Source: VRUE01 sp046733275 (lineage in GTDB: Bacteria; Actinomycetota; Thermoleophilia; Solirubrobacterales; 70-9). Taken from it: a stretch of DNA of 16,903 nt. Positions 1-9,052 of the stretch are shown in pieces. The DNA lies in the NCBI GenBank assembly GCA_046733275.1, contig JBKPOW010000197.1, positions 1 through 16,903 on the forward strand. The letters run 5' to 3'. Position numbers and translations under genes: made by a program. Within the stretch, counting starts at the first letter, position 1. Each line of letters starts with the position of its first letter. The notes under the pieces were generated by a model. It ran no database searches. It was not told the DNA's origin and saw only the letters and a list, made by a program, of their open reading frames with translations.

Positions 1-800
1 TCCCCGTACAGCGAGGCCGCCGCGTCGCGGCCAGCGAGCCTCGCGTCGAGCTTCTCCAGCTGGGCGACGCCGAGCGCCGCGGCGACGTCGGAGAGGCGGT
101 AGTTGAAGCCGAGGCCGCCGTGGTCGAGCCAGCCCATATCCGCGGCGCGGCCCTGGTTGCGCTCGGAGCGCAGGCGGGCGGCGACCTCGGCATCGGCGGG
201 CACGACCATCCCCCCCTCGCCGGTGGTCAGCTGCTTGTTGGCGTAGAAGGCGAAGGTGGCGAGGTTGCCGCGGGAGCCGATCTTTCGCCCCTCCGCGTCG
301 ACCGCGCCGAGCGCCTCGCAGGCGTCCTCGAGGATGCCGAGCCCGTGCCGCGCGGCGATCGCCTCCAGCTCCGGCATCGTCGCCGGGAAGCCGAAGATGT
401 GGACCGGCAGGATGCCGGCGCTGCGCTCACTGGCGGCTGCCTTGACCGCGGCGGGGTCGAGGTTGAGCGTCTCCGGGTCGACGTCGCAGAAAATCGGCTT
501 GACGCCCTCGTAGAGCAGGCAGTTGGCCGAGGCGACGAAGCTGAAGGGGCTGGTGAGGACCTCGTCCCCCGGCCCCCAGCCAAGCGCGCGCACGCCGAGG
601 TGGAGGGCGGTGGTGCCGCTGGAGACGGCGACGGCGTCGTCGACCCCGAGCCAGGCGGCGAGCTCGCGCTCGAAGCGCTCCGCCATCGGCCCCAGCGAGA
701 GCCGGCCTGAGCGCAGCACCTCGAGCACCAGCTCCTCCTCGCGGGCACCGATCTCCGGCCTGGCGAGCGGGATCGACTCGGTCTGCGGCGGCGCGGCCAT
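1..800 (-). CDS. DegT/DnrJ/EryC1/StrS-family PLP aminotransferase (3' end cut off)
   Basis: The ATG is at 800 and the frame stays open to the window edge, so about 266 residues are visible and the C-terminus is missing. This is a fold-type I PLP enzyme of the family that usually aminates keto-sugars of nucleotide sugars. Visible landmarks are a conserved VSSGTTALHLG segment (residues 59-69), an ILEDACEALGA segment (about 156-166), and FYANKQLTTGEGG, in which Lys189 (codon 234-236) is the expected Schiff-base lysine. The start lies 13 bases after the cimA stop with only a weak GGGG-type SD, so it is probably co-transcribed with the leucine operon. Its substrate cannot be told from this window. 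A nucleotide-sugar or cell-surface role is typical of the family, and its place at the tail of an amino-acid operon may be fortuitous. Family assignment is firm; function is open. Confidence 0.88.
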   Translation of the reverse strand, partial: MAAPPQTESIPLARPEIGAREEELVLEVLRSGRLSLGPMAERFERELAAWLGVDDAVAVSSGTTALHLGVRALGWGPGDEVLTSPFSFVASANCLLYEGVKPIFCDVDPETLNLDPAAVKAAASERSAGILPVHIFGFPATMPELEAIAARHGLGILEDACEALGAVDAEGRKIGSRGNLATFAFYANKQLTTGEGGMVVPADAEVAARLRSERNQGRAADMGWLDHGGLGFNYRLSDVAAALGVAQLEKLDARLAGRDAAASLYG

Positions 801-813
801 CAACGGCCCCAGA

Positions 814-2376
<1,563 letters not shown>

Positions 2377-2408
2377 CGTCATTGCCTTTCAGTGCGAGAA
2401 GTCCGGGA

Positions 2409-2423
2409 GGGCTCGAAGAGCCC
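2409..2423 (-). other. Stem-loop in the ilvE-cimA gap
   Basis: In the minus-strand transcript GGGCTC and GAGCCC flank a TTC loop, giving a 6-bp stem in the 71-base gap between the ilvE stop and the cimA start. No T-run follows on the minus strand, so it does not look like an intrinsic terminator. It could be a processing or stability hairpin, or chance in GC-rich DNA. Confidence 0.35.
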
Positions 2424-2447
2424 GCGCGCGCAGGGCAGCGCCAGCCG

Positions 2448-3389
2448 CTAGGCGGCAGGCGTAATTCGCCCCGCCGGAGACTCGACGAAGTCGAGCCACT
2501 CGAGGTACTCCTCGGCGCGGCCGTGCAGCGCGTCCTGGAACCTGGCCTGGATCACCCGCGTGATCTCGCCCGGCTCGCCAAGCGGGTGGTCGTCGATCTC
2601 CCGCACGGGGACGAGCTCGGCCGCGGTGCCGGTGAGGAAGACCTCGTCGGCGAGGTAGAGCTCGGCGCGGGCGATGCCGCGCTCCTCGACCGCGTAGCCG
2701 AGGTCCTTGGCGATCTGGACGACCGCATTGCGGGTGATCCCGTCGAGGATCGCCGCCGTGTGCGGCGGCGTGCAAATGACGCCGTCGCGGACGACGAAGA
2801 CGTTCTCGCCGGAGCCCTCGGAGACGGCGCCGTGCTGGTCGAGCAGGATCGCCTCGTCGTAGCCGGCGGAGGTCGCCTCGGTCTTGGCGAGGACCGAGTT
2901 GAGGTACTGGCCCGAGGCCTTGGCGTGCGGGATCAGGCTGTCGCCGGAGATCGCCCGCCAGGAGGAGACCTTGGCGCGGATGCCGTGCTTGGCGCCCTCC
3001 TCGCCGAGGTAGACCCCCCAGGGGAAGGCGGCGACGATCACGTCGATCGGCGCGTCGGTCGCGTAGAGGCCGAGGTTGCCGTAGCCGCGGTAGGCGAGCG
3101 GCCGGATGTAGCAGGAGCCGAGGCCGCAGCGGCGGATCAGCTCGTTGGTCGCCTCGCGGATCTCCTCCGCCGTGTAGGGGAGTTGGAAGTAGTAGAGCTC
3201 GGCCGACTTCTCCAGTCGGGCGAGGTGCTCGCGGTGGCGGAAGACGGCCGGGCCGCGCTCGGTCTCATAGCAGCGGATCCCCTCGAAGACGCCGGTGCCG
3301 TAGTGCAGGCCGTGGCTGAGCACGTGCGTCTTGGCCTCGTCCCAAAGCACGAACTCACCGTTCTGCCAGATCAGCTCAGCCGTCTCCAT
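2448..3389 (-). CDS. ilvE: Branched-chain amino acid aminotransferase
   Basis: It is a class IV (fold IV) PLP enzyme that performs the last step of leucine, isoleucine and valine synthesis, using glutamate as amino donor. The 313-residue length is typical. Landmarks are HGLHYGTGVFEGIR (26-39), the PLP-lysine segment PHAKASGQYLNS with Lys157, SEGSGENVFVV in the second half, and DGITRNAVV. The alternative D-amino-acid transaminase or ADC lyase assignments are less likely given the GVFEGIRCYE and SGENVF segments and the leu context. No SD precedes the ATG at 3389, but a CATACT box lies 6 bases upstream, which suggests an internal, possibly leaderless promoter in addition to read-through from leuB. 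A 46-bp dyad sits 27 bases upstream. Confidence 0.94.
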   Translation of the reverse strand: METAELIWQNGEFVLWDEAKTHVLSHGLHYGTGVFEGIRCYETERGPAVFRHREHLARLEKSAELYYFQLPYTAEEIREATNELIRRCGLGSCYIRPLAYRGYGNLGLYATDAPIDVIVAAFPWGVYLGEEGAKHGIRAKVSSWRAISGDSLIPHAKASGQYLNSVLAKTEATSAGYDEAILLDQHGAVSEGSGENVFVVRDGVICTPPHTAAILDGITRNAVVQIAKDLGYAVEERGIARAELYLADEVFLTGTAAELVPVREIDDHPLGEPGEITRVIQARFQDALHGRAEEYLEWLDFVESPAGRITPAA

Positions 3390-3395
3390 GCCGAA

Positions 3396-3401
3396 AGTAT
3401 G
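3396..3401 (-). promoter_or_regulatory. Candidate -10 box for ilvE
   Basis: CATACT on the minus strand matches four of six TATAAT positions and ends 6 bases before the ilvE ATG, the spacing of leaderless promoters. There is no SD here. The -35 position would fall inside the dyad at 3417-3462. This is an inference from sequence only. Confidence 0.35.
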
Positions 3402-3416
3402 CCCGAAAACACCCGC

Positions 3417-3462
3417 TCCGCTGTTCCTTTGCCTTGCACAATGTGGACAAGGAACAGCGGAA
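3417..3462. repeat. 46-bp dyad element, copy 1 (between leuB and ilvE)
   Basis: The arms TCCGCTGTTCCTT (3417-3429) and AAGGAACAGCGGA (3449-3461) are perfect 13-bp reverse complements around a 19-base loop. The element matches copy 2 at 4568-4613 in its first 17 bases and in 18 of its last 19. Only the central ten bases and one arm base differ. It begins one base beyond the leuB stop and ends 27 bases before the ilvE start. It could be an operator, an RNA stem-loop, or a dispersed palindromic repeat. Confidence 0.8.
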
Positions 3463-3463
3463 G

Positions 3464-4540
3464 CTAGTTGGGGAGGGTGTCGAGCACCGTTTCGGTGATC
3501 TCCTCCGTGCCGACCGCAGCCTCGTCCGGGCCAGCGAGGTCGGGGGTGCGCAGGCCGCGCTCGAGCACGGCGTCGACCGCCGTCTCGATCCGCTCGGCCT
3601 CCGCCGGCCGGTCAAGGCCGTGTCGCAGCATCATCGCGGCGCTGAGGAAGGTGGCGAGCGGGTTGGCGATGCCCTGGCCGGCGATGTCGGGGGCCGAGCC
3701 GTGGACCGGCTCGAACAGGCCGGGGGCACCCTCCTCGCCGAGGCTGGCGGAGGGCAGCATGCCGAGCGAGCCGGTGAGCATCGCCGACTCGTCGCTGAGG
3801 ATGTCGCCGAAGAGGTTCTCGGTGACGATCACATCGAACTCGGCCGGGCGAGAGACGAGCTGCATCGCCGCGTTGTCGACCAGCAGGTGCTCGAGCTCGA
3901 CATCCGGGTACTCGCCGGCGAGGCCGCCGACCACCTCGCGCCAGAGCCGCGAGGTCTCGAGCACGTTGGCCTTGTCGACCGAGGTGACCCGTGCCTTGCG
4001 GGTTCCCCCTTCCGCCCGCCGCCGGGCGGCCTCGAAGCCGGCGCGGGCGATGCGCTCGATCTCGCCGGCGGAGTACTCGCAGGTGTCATGGGCCGAGTCG
4101 CCTTCGCGGCCGCTGTCACCGAAGTAGATGCCGCCGGTCAGCTCGCGCACGACCAGCAGGTCGGTGCCGGCGATGCGCTCCTCGCGCAACGGGCTTGCGC
4201 CGACCAGCGCCGGGCTCGGCCGCACCGGGCGCAGGTTGGCGTAGAGGCCCATGCCCTTGCGCAGGCCGAGCAAGCCCTGCTCCGGGCGCGGGGCGTCTGG
4301 GTCGGTGGTGTCCCATTTCGGCCCGCCGACGGCGCCGAGCAGAACCGCGTCGGCTTGGCGGCAGGCCTCGAGCACCTCGTCGGTGAGGGCGACGCCGTGG
4401 GCGTCGATCGAGCAGCCCCCCATCAGGCGCTCCTCGAACTCGAACTCGTCCAGGGCCTCCAGCACACGCCGGGCCGCGGCGACGATCTCGGGCCCGATCC
4501 CGTCGCCGGGAAGAAGGACTATGCGGGGGACCTCGGCCAT
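3464..4540 (-). CDS. leuB: 3-isopropylmalate dehydrogenase
   Basis: This is an NAD-dependent decarboxylating dehydrogenase that turns 3-isopropylmalate into 2-oxoisocaproate; LeuB enzymes commonly also oxidise beta-methylmalate in the citramalate route. The 358-residue length is normal. Visible are LLPGDGIGPE (9-18), LRPVRPSP (103-110), GGIYFG with Tyr140, VDKANVL with Lys190, the metal-binding NLFGDILSDE (242-251), and the NAD-binding EPVHGSAPDIAGQGIANP (277-294). The ATG at 4540 has no clear SD. A TAGAGT box lies 10 bases upstream and a 46-bp dyad 27 bases upstream. The gene is separated from the methyltransferase by 81 bases and from ilvE by 74, so it may have its own promoter within the operon. 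Confidence 0.95.
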   Translation of the reverse strand: MAEVPRIVLLPGDGIGPEIVAAARRVLEALDEFEFEERLMGGCSIDAHGVALTDEVLEACRQADAVLLGAVGGPKWDTTDPDAPRPEQGLLGLRKGMGLYANLRPVRPSPALVGASPLREERIAGTDLLVVRELTGGIYFGDSGREGDSAHDTCEYSAGEIERIARAGFEAARRRAEGGTRKARVTSVDKANVLETSRLWREVVGGLAGEYPDVELEHLLVDNAAMQLVSRPAEFDVIVTENLFGDILSDESAMLTGSLGMLPSASLGEEGAPGLFEPVHGSAPDIAGQGIANPLATFLSAAMMLRHGLDRPAEAERIETAVDAVLERGLRTPDLAGPDEAAVGTEEITETVLDTLPN

Positions 4541-4550
4541 CGGGGCCGGG

Positions 4551-4556
4551 ACTCTA
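4551..4556 (-). promoter_or_regulatory. Candidate -10 box for leuB
   Basis: TAGAGT on the minus strand fits TANNNT and ends 10 bases before the leuB ATG. No -35 consensus is evident. The -35 position would overlap the dyad at 4568-4613, mirroring the layout before ilvE. Weak evidence alone. Confidence 0.3.
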
Positions 4557-4567
4557 GCCCGTCCCCC

Positions 4568-4613
4568 TCCGCTGTTCCTTTGCCCTATATGTCCTGGACA
4601 ACGAACAGCGGAA
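4568..4613. repeat. 46-bp dyad element, copy 2 (upstream of leuB)
   Basis: The arms TCCGCTGTTC (4568-4577) and GAACAGCGGA (4603-4612) form a perfect 10-bp stem, and one base next to the stem differs from copy 1. The element is the same length as copy 1 and differs only in its central ten bases and that one arm base. It ends exactly 27 bases before the leuB ATG, the same distance as copy 1 from ilvE. On the other side it lies 8 bases from the methyltransferase stop. Confidence 0.8.
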
Positions 4614-4621
4614 CGTGTGTG

Positions 4622-5407
4622 TCAGCCGGCGACGGCCTCGATGTTGAGGCGCACGTAGTCGAGTACCAGCGGCTGATCGGCCTGGGCTAGTACGGCTTCG
4701 GCGAAGGGCCGCCGTTTCTCCTCCGGCAGCTGCGCCAACAGGGGCCCTAGGGTGACGGTCATCGTGAAGATGAGAGGGTCGGCTGGCTGCACCGGCTTCG
4801 GCTCCAGCCAGCAGCGAATCTGGTCGAAGCCGGCGTTACGCAGACGTGCCTCAGTCTCCTCAGGCCCAGCGAAGTTCCAGAGCGAGTTGGCCGCTCCGAA
4901 GTGCTGCCCGAACTCGTGGTCGGATGCCGCCGCAACGATTGCCTGCGCGTGGCGGGCGACGTTGCCTTCACCGCCGCACTGGGCGATGAGGCGGCCGCCG
5001 GGCCGCAAGGCAGCGCGCAGGCGGGTGAAGAGGCGCTCATGGTCAAGCAGCCAGTGGAAAGTGGCGGTCGAGAAGACAAGGTCGACCGGTGAGTCCAGCT
5101 CCAGCTCTGCGAGGTCGGCGACGAGATAGTCGACGCCCTCCCCCAAGCGTTCGCGCGCTTTGGCGATCATCGCCTCCGAGCCGTCGACGGCAATCAGGTG
5201 CCCGTCTGGCAACCGGGTCAACAGCTGTTCGGTGACACGACCGGACCCGCAGCCCGCATCGATCACGTCCTCGACGCCGCGCAGGTCGAGTCGCTCCAGC
5301 ACCTCAATGCCCCAGCTGAGCTGGGGATCGGAGACCTTGTCGTAGGTCTCGGCGTCCCACTCTCGCGAACTGCTGTTCATCGCCCCGGTCGGGCGGTCCT
5401 CGCTCAT
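4622..5407 (-). CDS. Class I SAM-dependent methyltransferase, trans-aconitate methyltransferase-like
   Basis: A 261-residue Rossmann methyltransferase. SAM motif I is VIDAGCGSGRVTEQL (48-62), followed by the acidic HLIAVDGSEAM (70-80), a VADLAEL segment (about 96-102) and FSTATFHWLLDHERLF (112-127). The last resembles the corresponding stretch of Tam-type trans-aconitate 2-methyltransferases. The start at 5407 is chosen because its ATGA overlaps the leuD stop by four bases, a typical translational-coupling arrangement. An internal ATG at residue 10 is possible. It sits between leuD and leuB. Known Tam/Tmt1 enzymes methylate trans-aconitate, and yeast Tmt1 also methylates 3-isopropylmalate, so a substrate from the leucine or citramalate pathway is plausible. 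That last step is inference; sequence alone does not fix the substrate. Confidence 0.85.
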   Translation of the reverse strand: MSEDRPTGAMNSSSREWDAETYDKVSDPQLSWGIEVLERLDLRGVEDVIDAGCGSGRVTEQLLTRLPDGHLIAVDGSEAMIAKARERLGEGVDYLVADLAELELDSPVDLVFSTATFHWLLDHERLFTRLRAALRPGGRLIAQCGGEGNVARHAQAIVAAASDHEFGQHFGAANSLWNFAGPEETEARLRNAGFDQIRCWLEPKPVQPADPLIFTMTVTLGPLLAQLPEEKRRPFAEAVLAQADQPLVLDYVRLNIEAVAG

Positions 5408-5967
5408 AGCGTCGTGGTAACCGGTCCCGCCGCGGCGCCCTGGCCGGCCTCGAAATCGTCGATCGCGGCGGCGCTCTCCAGGGTGATGCCGATGTCGTCG
5501 AGCCCGTTGAGGAGGCGGTGCTTGACGTCGGGCTCGATCTCGAACGAGAAGATCCCCGCGGCGCAGTTGACCGTCTGGTCGTCGACGTCGATCCGCGCCT
5601 CGCCCGCCTCGGCGACGGTGCGGCAGTGCTCCTCGTCGAGCACCACCGGCAGCAGGCCGATCTTGGTGCAGTTGACGTAGAAGATGTCGGCGAAGGAAGG
5701 CGCGACGATCGCCTCGAAGCCGAAGTCCTCCAGGGCCCAAGGGGCGTGCTCGCGCGAGGAGCCGCAGCCGAAGTTGCGGCCGGCGACGAGGATCGGGTTC
5801 GGCTCCAGCTCGATCTCGCCGTCGCGGATCCAGTCGTAGAAGAGGAACTCGCCGAAGCCGGTCCGCTCGACCCGCTTAAGGAACTGCTTGGGGATGATCT
5901 GGTCGGTATCGACGTCGGCCCTGTCGAGGACCGAGACCTTGCCCTCGATCACGTCTACCGGTCGCAT
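5404..5967 (-). CDS. leuD: 3-isopropylmalate dehydratase, small subunit
   Basis: It is the swivel-domain subunit that pairs with LeuC to isomerise 2- to 3-isopropylmalate and, in this context, probably citramalate to beta-methylmalate. The 187-residue length is slightly below the roughly 200 of E. coli LeuD and normal for the family. Visible are DVDTDQIIPKQFLKR (18-32), the hallmark AGRNFGCGSSREHAPWAL (62-79) and APSFADIFYVNCTKIGLLP (89-107). The ATG at 5967 overlaps the end of leuC by 13 bases, with a GGGG SD-like stretch about 6 bases upstream. The stop overlaps the methyltransferase start (ATGA). It is certainly part of the same transcript as leuC. Confidence 0.95.
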   Translation of the reverse strand: MRPVDVIEGKVSVLDRADVDTDQIIPKQFLKRVERTGFGEFLFYDWIRDGEIELEPNPILVAGRNFGCGSSREHAPWALEDFGFEAIVAPSFADIFYVNCTKIGLLPVVLDEEHCRTVAEAGEARIDVDDQTVNCAAGIFSFEIEPDVKHRLLNGLDDIGITLESAAAIDDFEAGQGAAAGPVTTTL

Positions 5968-7355
5968 CGCTGGCCCCAATCCCTGATGTCGACGAAGTGG
6001 CCCTCGATCGCGGCCGCCGCCGCCATTCGCGGGCTGACCAGGTGGGTGCGCCCGCCCTTGCCCTGGCGACCCTCGAAGTTGCGGTTCGAGGTCGAGGCGC
6101 AGCGCTCGCCCTCGATCAAAATGTCGGGGTTCATCCCCAGGCACATCGAGCAGCCCGCCTCGCGCCACTCGAAGCCGGCGGAACGGAAGACGTCGTGCAG
6201 CCCCTCTGCCTCGGCCGCGGCTTTCACCTGTTGGGAGCCGGGGACGACCATGCCCCGCACCGAGCTCGCCACCTTGCGGCCGTCGACCATCGCGGCCGCC
6301 TCGCGCAGGTCCTCGATCCGCGAGTTGGTGCAAGAGCCGATGAAGACCCGTTCGGGCGCGACCTCGGTCATCGGGGTGCCGGGCTCGAGAGCCATGTAGG
6401 CGAGCGCCCGTTCGGCCGACTCGCGGTCGGCGGGCGAGTCCATCTGCGCCGGGTCCGGCACCGAGTCGGTCACCTCGACCACCATTCCGGGGGTCGTCCC
6501 CCAGGTGACCATCGGCGAGATGCCGGCGGCGTCGATCTCGACCTCGGTGTCGAAGCTCGCGCCCGCGTCGCTCGGCAGCTGCCTCCAGCGCTCGACCGCG
6601 GCGTCGAAGTCCGCCGGCGAGGCCGGTTTGCCGCGCACCCACTCGAAGGTGGTCTCGTCGGGGGCGATCATGCCGGCGCGGCCGCCGCCCTCGATCGTCA
6701 TGTTGCAGACGGTCATCCGTCCTGGCATCGAGAGCGACTCGATCGCCGGGCCGGCGTACTCGACCGCGTGGCCGACCATGCCGCCGGTGCCGAGGCGCCC
6801 GATCGTCGCCAGGATCAGGTCCTTGGGAGTGACGCCGGGGCCGAGCTCGCCGGAGTAGAGGATGCGCATCGTCTTCGGCCGCTTCTGCACCATGCACTGG
6901 GTCGCCAGCACGTGCTCGACCTCGGAGGTGCCGATGCCGAAGGCGAGCGCGCCGAAGGCGCCGTGGGTCGAGGTGTGGCTGTCGCCGCAGACGATCGTCA
7001 TGCCTGGCTGGGTCACCCCTAGCTCCGGTCCGATCACGTGGACGATGCCCTGGCGCTCGGAGCCGAGCGAGTAGATCGGGATGCCGAACTCCTCGCAGTT
7101 GCGCTCCAGGGTCTCGACCTGGACGCGCGAGAGCCGGTCGGCGATCAGCCCTGCGGCCTTGGTGCCGTCGGTGGGCACGTTGTGGTCGGCCGTCGCCAGC
7201 GTCCTGTCCGGACGGCGTACGTTGCGCCCCGCCATGCGCAGCCCGTCGAAGGCCTGCGGCGAGGTCACCTCGTGGACCAGGTGCAGGTCGATGTAGAGCA
7301 GGCCATCGGCGACCTCGTGCTCGCTCCAGATCTTGTCGAACATCGTCTGAGCCAT
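5955..7355 (-). CDS. leuC: 3-isopropylmalate dehydratase, large subunit
   Basis: It is an aconitase-family catalytic subunit carrying a 4Fe-4S cluster. The 466-residue length matches E. coli LeuC. Expected cluster ligands are Cys342 in FIGSCTNSR and Cys402/Cys405 in EAGCSMCLGMNPD. Other landmarks are DHNVPTDG (57-64), VCGDSHTSTHGAFGALAFGIGTSEVEHVLATQ (122-153) and NRNFEGRQGKGGRTHLVSP (424-442). The ATG at 7355, giving MAQTMFDKIW, lies 13 bases after the leuA stop with AGAGG 9 bases upstream. An internal ATG at residue 5 is a possible alternative. The reading frame stays open further upstream to 7505, but that extension lies within leuA and is a shadow. Confidence 0.95.
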   Translation of the reverse strand: MAQTMFDKIWSEHEVADGLLYIDLHLVHEVTSPQAFDGLRMAGRNVRRPDRTLATADHNVPTDGTKAAGLIADRLSRVQVETLERNCEEFGIPIYSLGSERQGIVHVIGPELGVTQPGMTIVCGDSHTSTHGAFGALAFGIGTSEVEHVLATQCMVQKRPKTMRILYSGELGPGVTPKDLILATIGRLGTGGMVGHAVEYAGPAIESLSMPGRMTVCNMTIEGGGRAGMIAPDETTFEWVRGKPASPADFDAAVERWRQLPSDAGASFDTEVEIDAAGISPMVTWGTTPGMVVEVTDSVPDPAQMDSPADRESAERALAYMALEPGTPMTEVAPERVFIGSCTNSRIEDLREAAAMVDGRKVASSVRGMVVPGSQQVKAAAEAEGLHDVFRSAGFEWREAGCSMCLGMNPDILIEGERCASTSNRNFEGRQGKGGRTHLVSPRMAAAAAIEGHFVDIRDWGQRCDR

Positions 7356-7368
7356 CGTCCTAATCCTC

Positions 7369-8952
7369 TCAGGGACCGGGCGTGCGTTCGGCCGCGGCCT
7401 CGGCGGTCGCCGCCTCCGCCTCGCGGATCGCGGCGCCCTCCAGGGCGTTGGACAGCGCCCGCACGTAGGCGCGGGCCGAGGCCTCGAGGATGTCGGTGGC
7501 GACACCCTGGCCGCTCGCCAGGCGCCCGGCCGCGCGCAGCATCACGCCGACCTCGCCGAGGGCGTCCTCCCCCCCGGTCACCGCCTCCACGGTGTACTGA
7601 CGGAGGTCACACCTCGTGTCCGTCGCCTTCTGGATCGCGTGGAAGATCGCGTCGACCGGGCCGTCGCCGCTCGACTCGCCCACCACCTCCTCGCCCGAGG
7701 GCAGCTTGACGGCGACACGGGCCAGCGGCTCGCGGCGCGAGCCCGCCTCGACCTCGAACCAGGCCAGCTCGTGGGCGTCGGCGCGCTCGCGCATCTCGTC
7801 GGAGACGATCGCCTCCAGGTCGAGCGCCGTCACCTGCTTCTTGCGGTCGGCGATCTCCTTGAAACGCTTGAAGGCGGCGTTGAGCGCGTTGCCGTCGATC
7901 TTGAAGCCGAGCTGCTCCAGCGCGTCGCGCAGCGCGTGGCGCCCCGAATGCTTGCCCAGCACGATCGAGTTCGACTCGAGCCCGACTTCGGTCGCGTCCA
8001 TGATCTCGTAGGTGGTGCGCTCCTTCAGCACGCCGTCCTGGTGGATGCCGGACTCGTGGGCGAAGGCGTTGCGCCCGACCACGGCCTTGTTCGGCTGCAC
8101 CGGGTAGCCGGTGAGGCGCGAGACCATGCGGCTGGTGCGGGCCAGCTCGCGGGCTTCGAGGCCGGTGTACAGCCCATGGACGTCCTCGCGGGTCTTGATC
8201 AGCATCACGATCTCCTCCAAGGCGCAGTTGCCCGCCCGCTCGCCAATGCCGTTGACCGCACACTCGACCTGACGGGCGCCGGCCAAGACGCCGGCGTAGG
8301 AGTTGGCGACGGCCAGACCCAGGTCGTCATGGCAGTGGACCGAGGTCTCGACCTCGCGCAGCCCGGGCACCAGCTCGTACAGCCGGCGGAAGTACTCGGC
8401 GTACTCCTCCGGCGTCGTGTAGCCGACGGTGTCGGGGATGTTGACCACCGTCGCTCCCTCCTCGACCGCGATCGCGCAGACCTCGGCGGTGAACTCGATC
8501 TCTGCCCGGGTCGCGTCCATCGGCGAGAACTCGACGTCCTCGCAGTAGGAGCGCGCCAGCGCCACGGCCGCCCGGGCCTGGCCCTTGACGTCCTCGCGGT
8601 CGGTCTGCAGCTGGTGCTCGATGTGGATGTCAGAGGTGGAGATGAAGGTGTGGATGCGCGGCCGGTCGGCGTCGCGGATCGCCCCCCAGGCAGCGTCGAT
8701 GTCCGCCTTGTGGGTGCGGGCGAGGCCGCAGATCGTCGGCCCCTCGACATTGCGCGAGATCGCCTCGACCGCCTCGAAATCGCCGGGCGAGGTGATCGGG
8801 AAGCCGGCCTCGATCACGTCGACGCCGAGCCGCGCCAGCTGCTGGGCGATCTCAACCTTCTCCGCCGTGTTGAGCGAGATGCCAGGCGACTGCTCGCCGT
8901 CGCGCAGCGTCGTGTCGAAGATGTGGACGCGGTTGACGTCGGTTGCTGACAT
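7369..8952 (-). CDS. leuA: 2-isopropylmalate synthase
   Basis: It condenses 2-oxoisovalerate with acetyl-CoA, the committed step of leucine synthesis. The 527-residue length fits the E. coli-type (LeuA type 1) family rather than the longer mycobacterial form. Motifs are FDTTLRDGEQSPG (12-24), HCHDD (206-210, metal ligands) and NGIGERAGN (234-242). From about residue 395 there is the LeuA regulatory domain, which mediates leucine feedback inhibition in the family, ending in a low-complexity Ala/Glu tail. The ATG at 8952 has the strongest SD in the window (AAGGAGG, 8 bases upstream). That SD is complementary to the leucine codons of an upstream leader peptide, so synthesis is probably controlled by leucine at the level of translation. 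First structural gene of the operon. Confidence 0.96.
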   Translation of the reverse strand: MSATDVNRVHIFDTTLRDGEQSPGISLNTAEKVEIAQQLARLGVDVIEAGFPITSPGDFEAVEAISRNVEGPTICGLARTHKADIDAAWGAIRDADRPRIHTFISTSDIHIEHQLQTDREDVKGQARAAVALARSYCEDVEFSPMDATRAEIEFTAEVCAIAVEEGATVVNIPDTVGYTTPEEYAEYFRRLYELVPGLREVETSVHCHDDLGLAVANSYAGVLAGARQVECAVNGIGERAGNCALEEIVMLIKTREDVHGLYTGLEARELARTSRMVSRLTGYPVQPNKAVVGRNAFAHESGIHQDGVLKERTTYEIMDATEVGLESNSIVLGKHSGRHALRDALEQLGFKIDGNALNAAFKRFKEIADRKKQVTALDLEAIVSDEMRERADAHELAWFEVEAGSRREPLARVAVKLPSGEEVVGESSGDGPVDAIFHAIQKATDTRCDLRQYTVEAVTGGEDALGEVGVMLRAAGRLASGQGVATDILEASARAYVRALSNALEGAAIREAEAATAEAAAERTPGP

Positions 8953-8957
8953 GGGTC

Positions 8958-9052
8958 CTACCTCCTTCTCCTCTTGCTCCGAATGACCTTGTCTCTCGCG
9001 GCTCTCGCGCCGCCCAGCGCTATTCCCCCCGAAGGGGGAGGAGAAGGAGTAG
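8958..9052 (-). promoter_or_regulatory. leuA translational attenuator: leader Leu codons pair with the leuA SD
   Basis: In the minus-strand RNA, leader codons 10-14 (9052-9038, CTACTCCTTCTCCTC) face GAGGAGAAGGAGGTAG (8973-8958), which contains the leuA SD. Twelve bases (9049-9038 with 8973-8962) pair perfectly, then a one-base bulge (8961), then three more pairs. A second possible stem is GCGGC/GCCGC in the 64-base loop. No T-run or terminator follows. Inferred logic: a ribosome stalled on leucine codons masks the anti-SD and frees leuA; when leucine is plentiful the ribosome moves on and the SD is sequestered. Confidence 0.75.

Noticed and set aside
2751..2770. 8-bp GC hairpin CGCCGCCG/CGGCGGCG in ilvE
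   Set aside because: It is built from GCC-type triplets common in GC-rich coding DNA, so chance is a sufficient explanation.
2382..4690. Long plus-strand open frames opposite ilvE and leuB
   Set aside because: Their composition is Gly/Ala/Arg/Asp-rich without domains, and both opposite-strand genes are unmistakable.
5408..5740. N-terminal extension of the methyltransferase frame
   Set aside because: It reads through leuD in another frame. The ATGA overlap with the leuD stop and the start of normal methyltransferase sequence place the start at 5407.
5968..6897. N-terminal extension of the leuD frame
   Set aside because: It lies inside leuC out of frame and is arginine-rich nonsense. LeuD begins at MRPVDVIEG.
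9020..9038. Intrinsic transcription terminator in the leuA leader
   Set aside because: The C/G hairpin is strong but no T-run follows, so transcriptional attenuation is not supported over SD sequestration.
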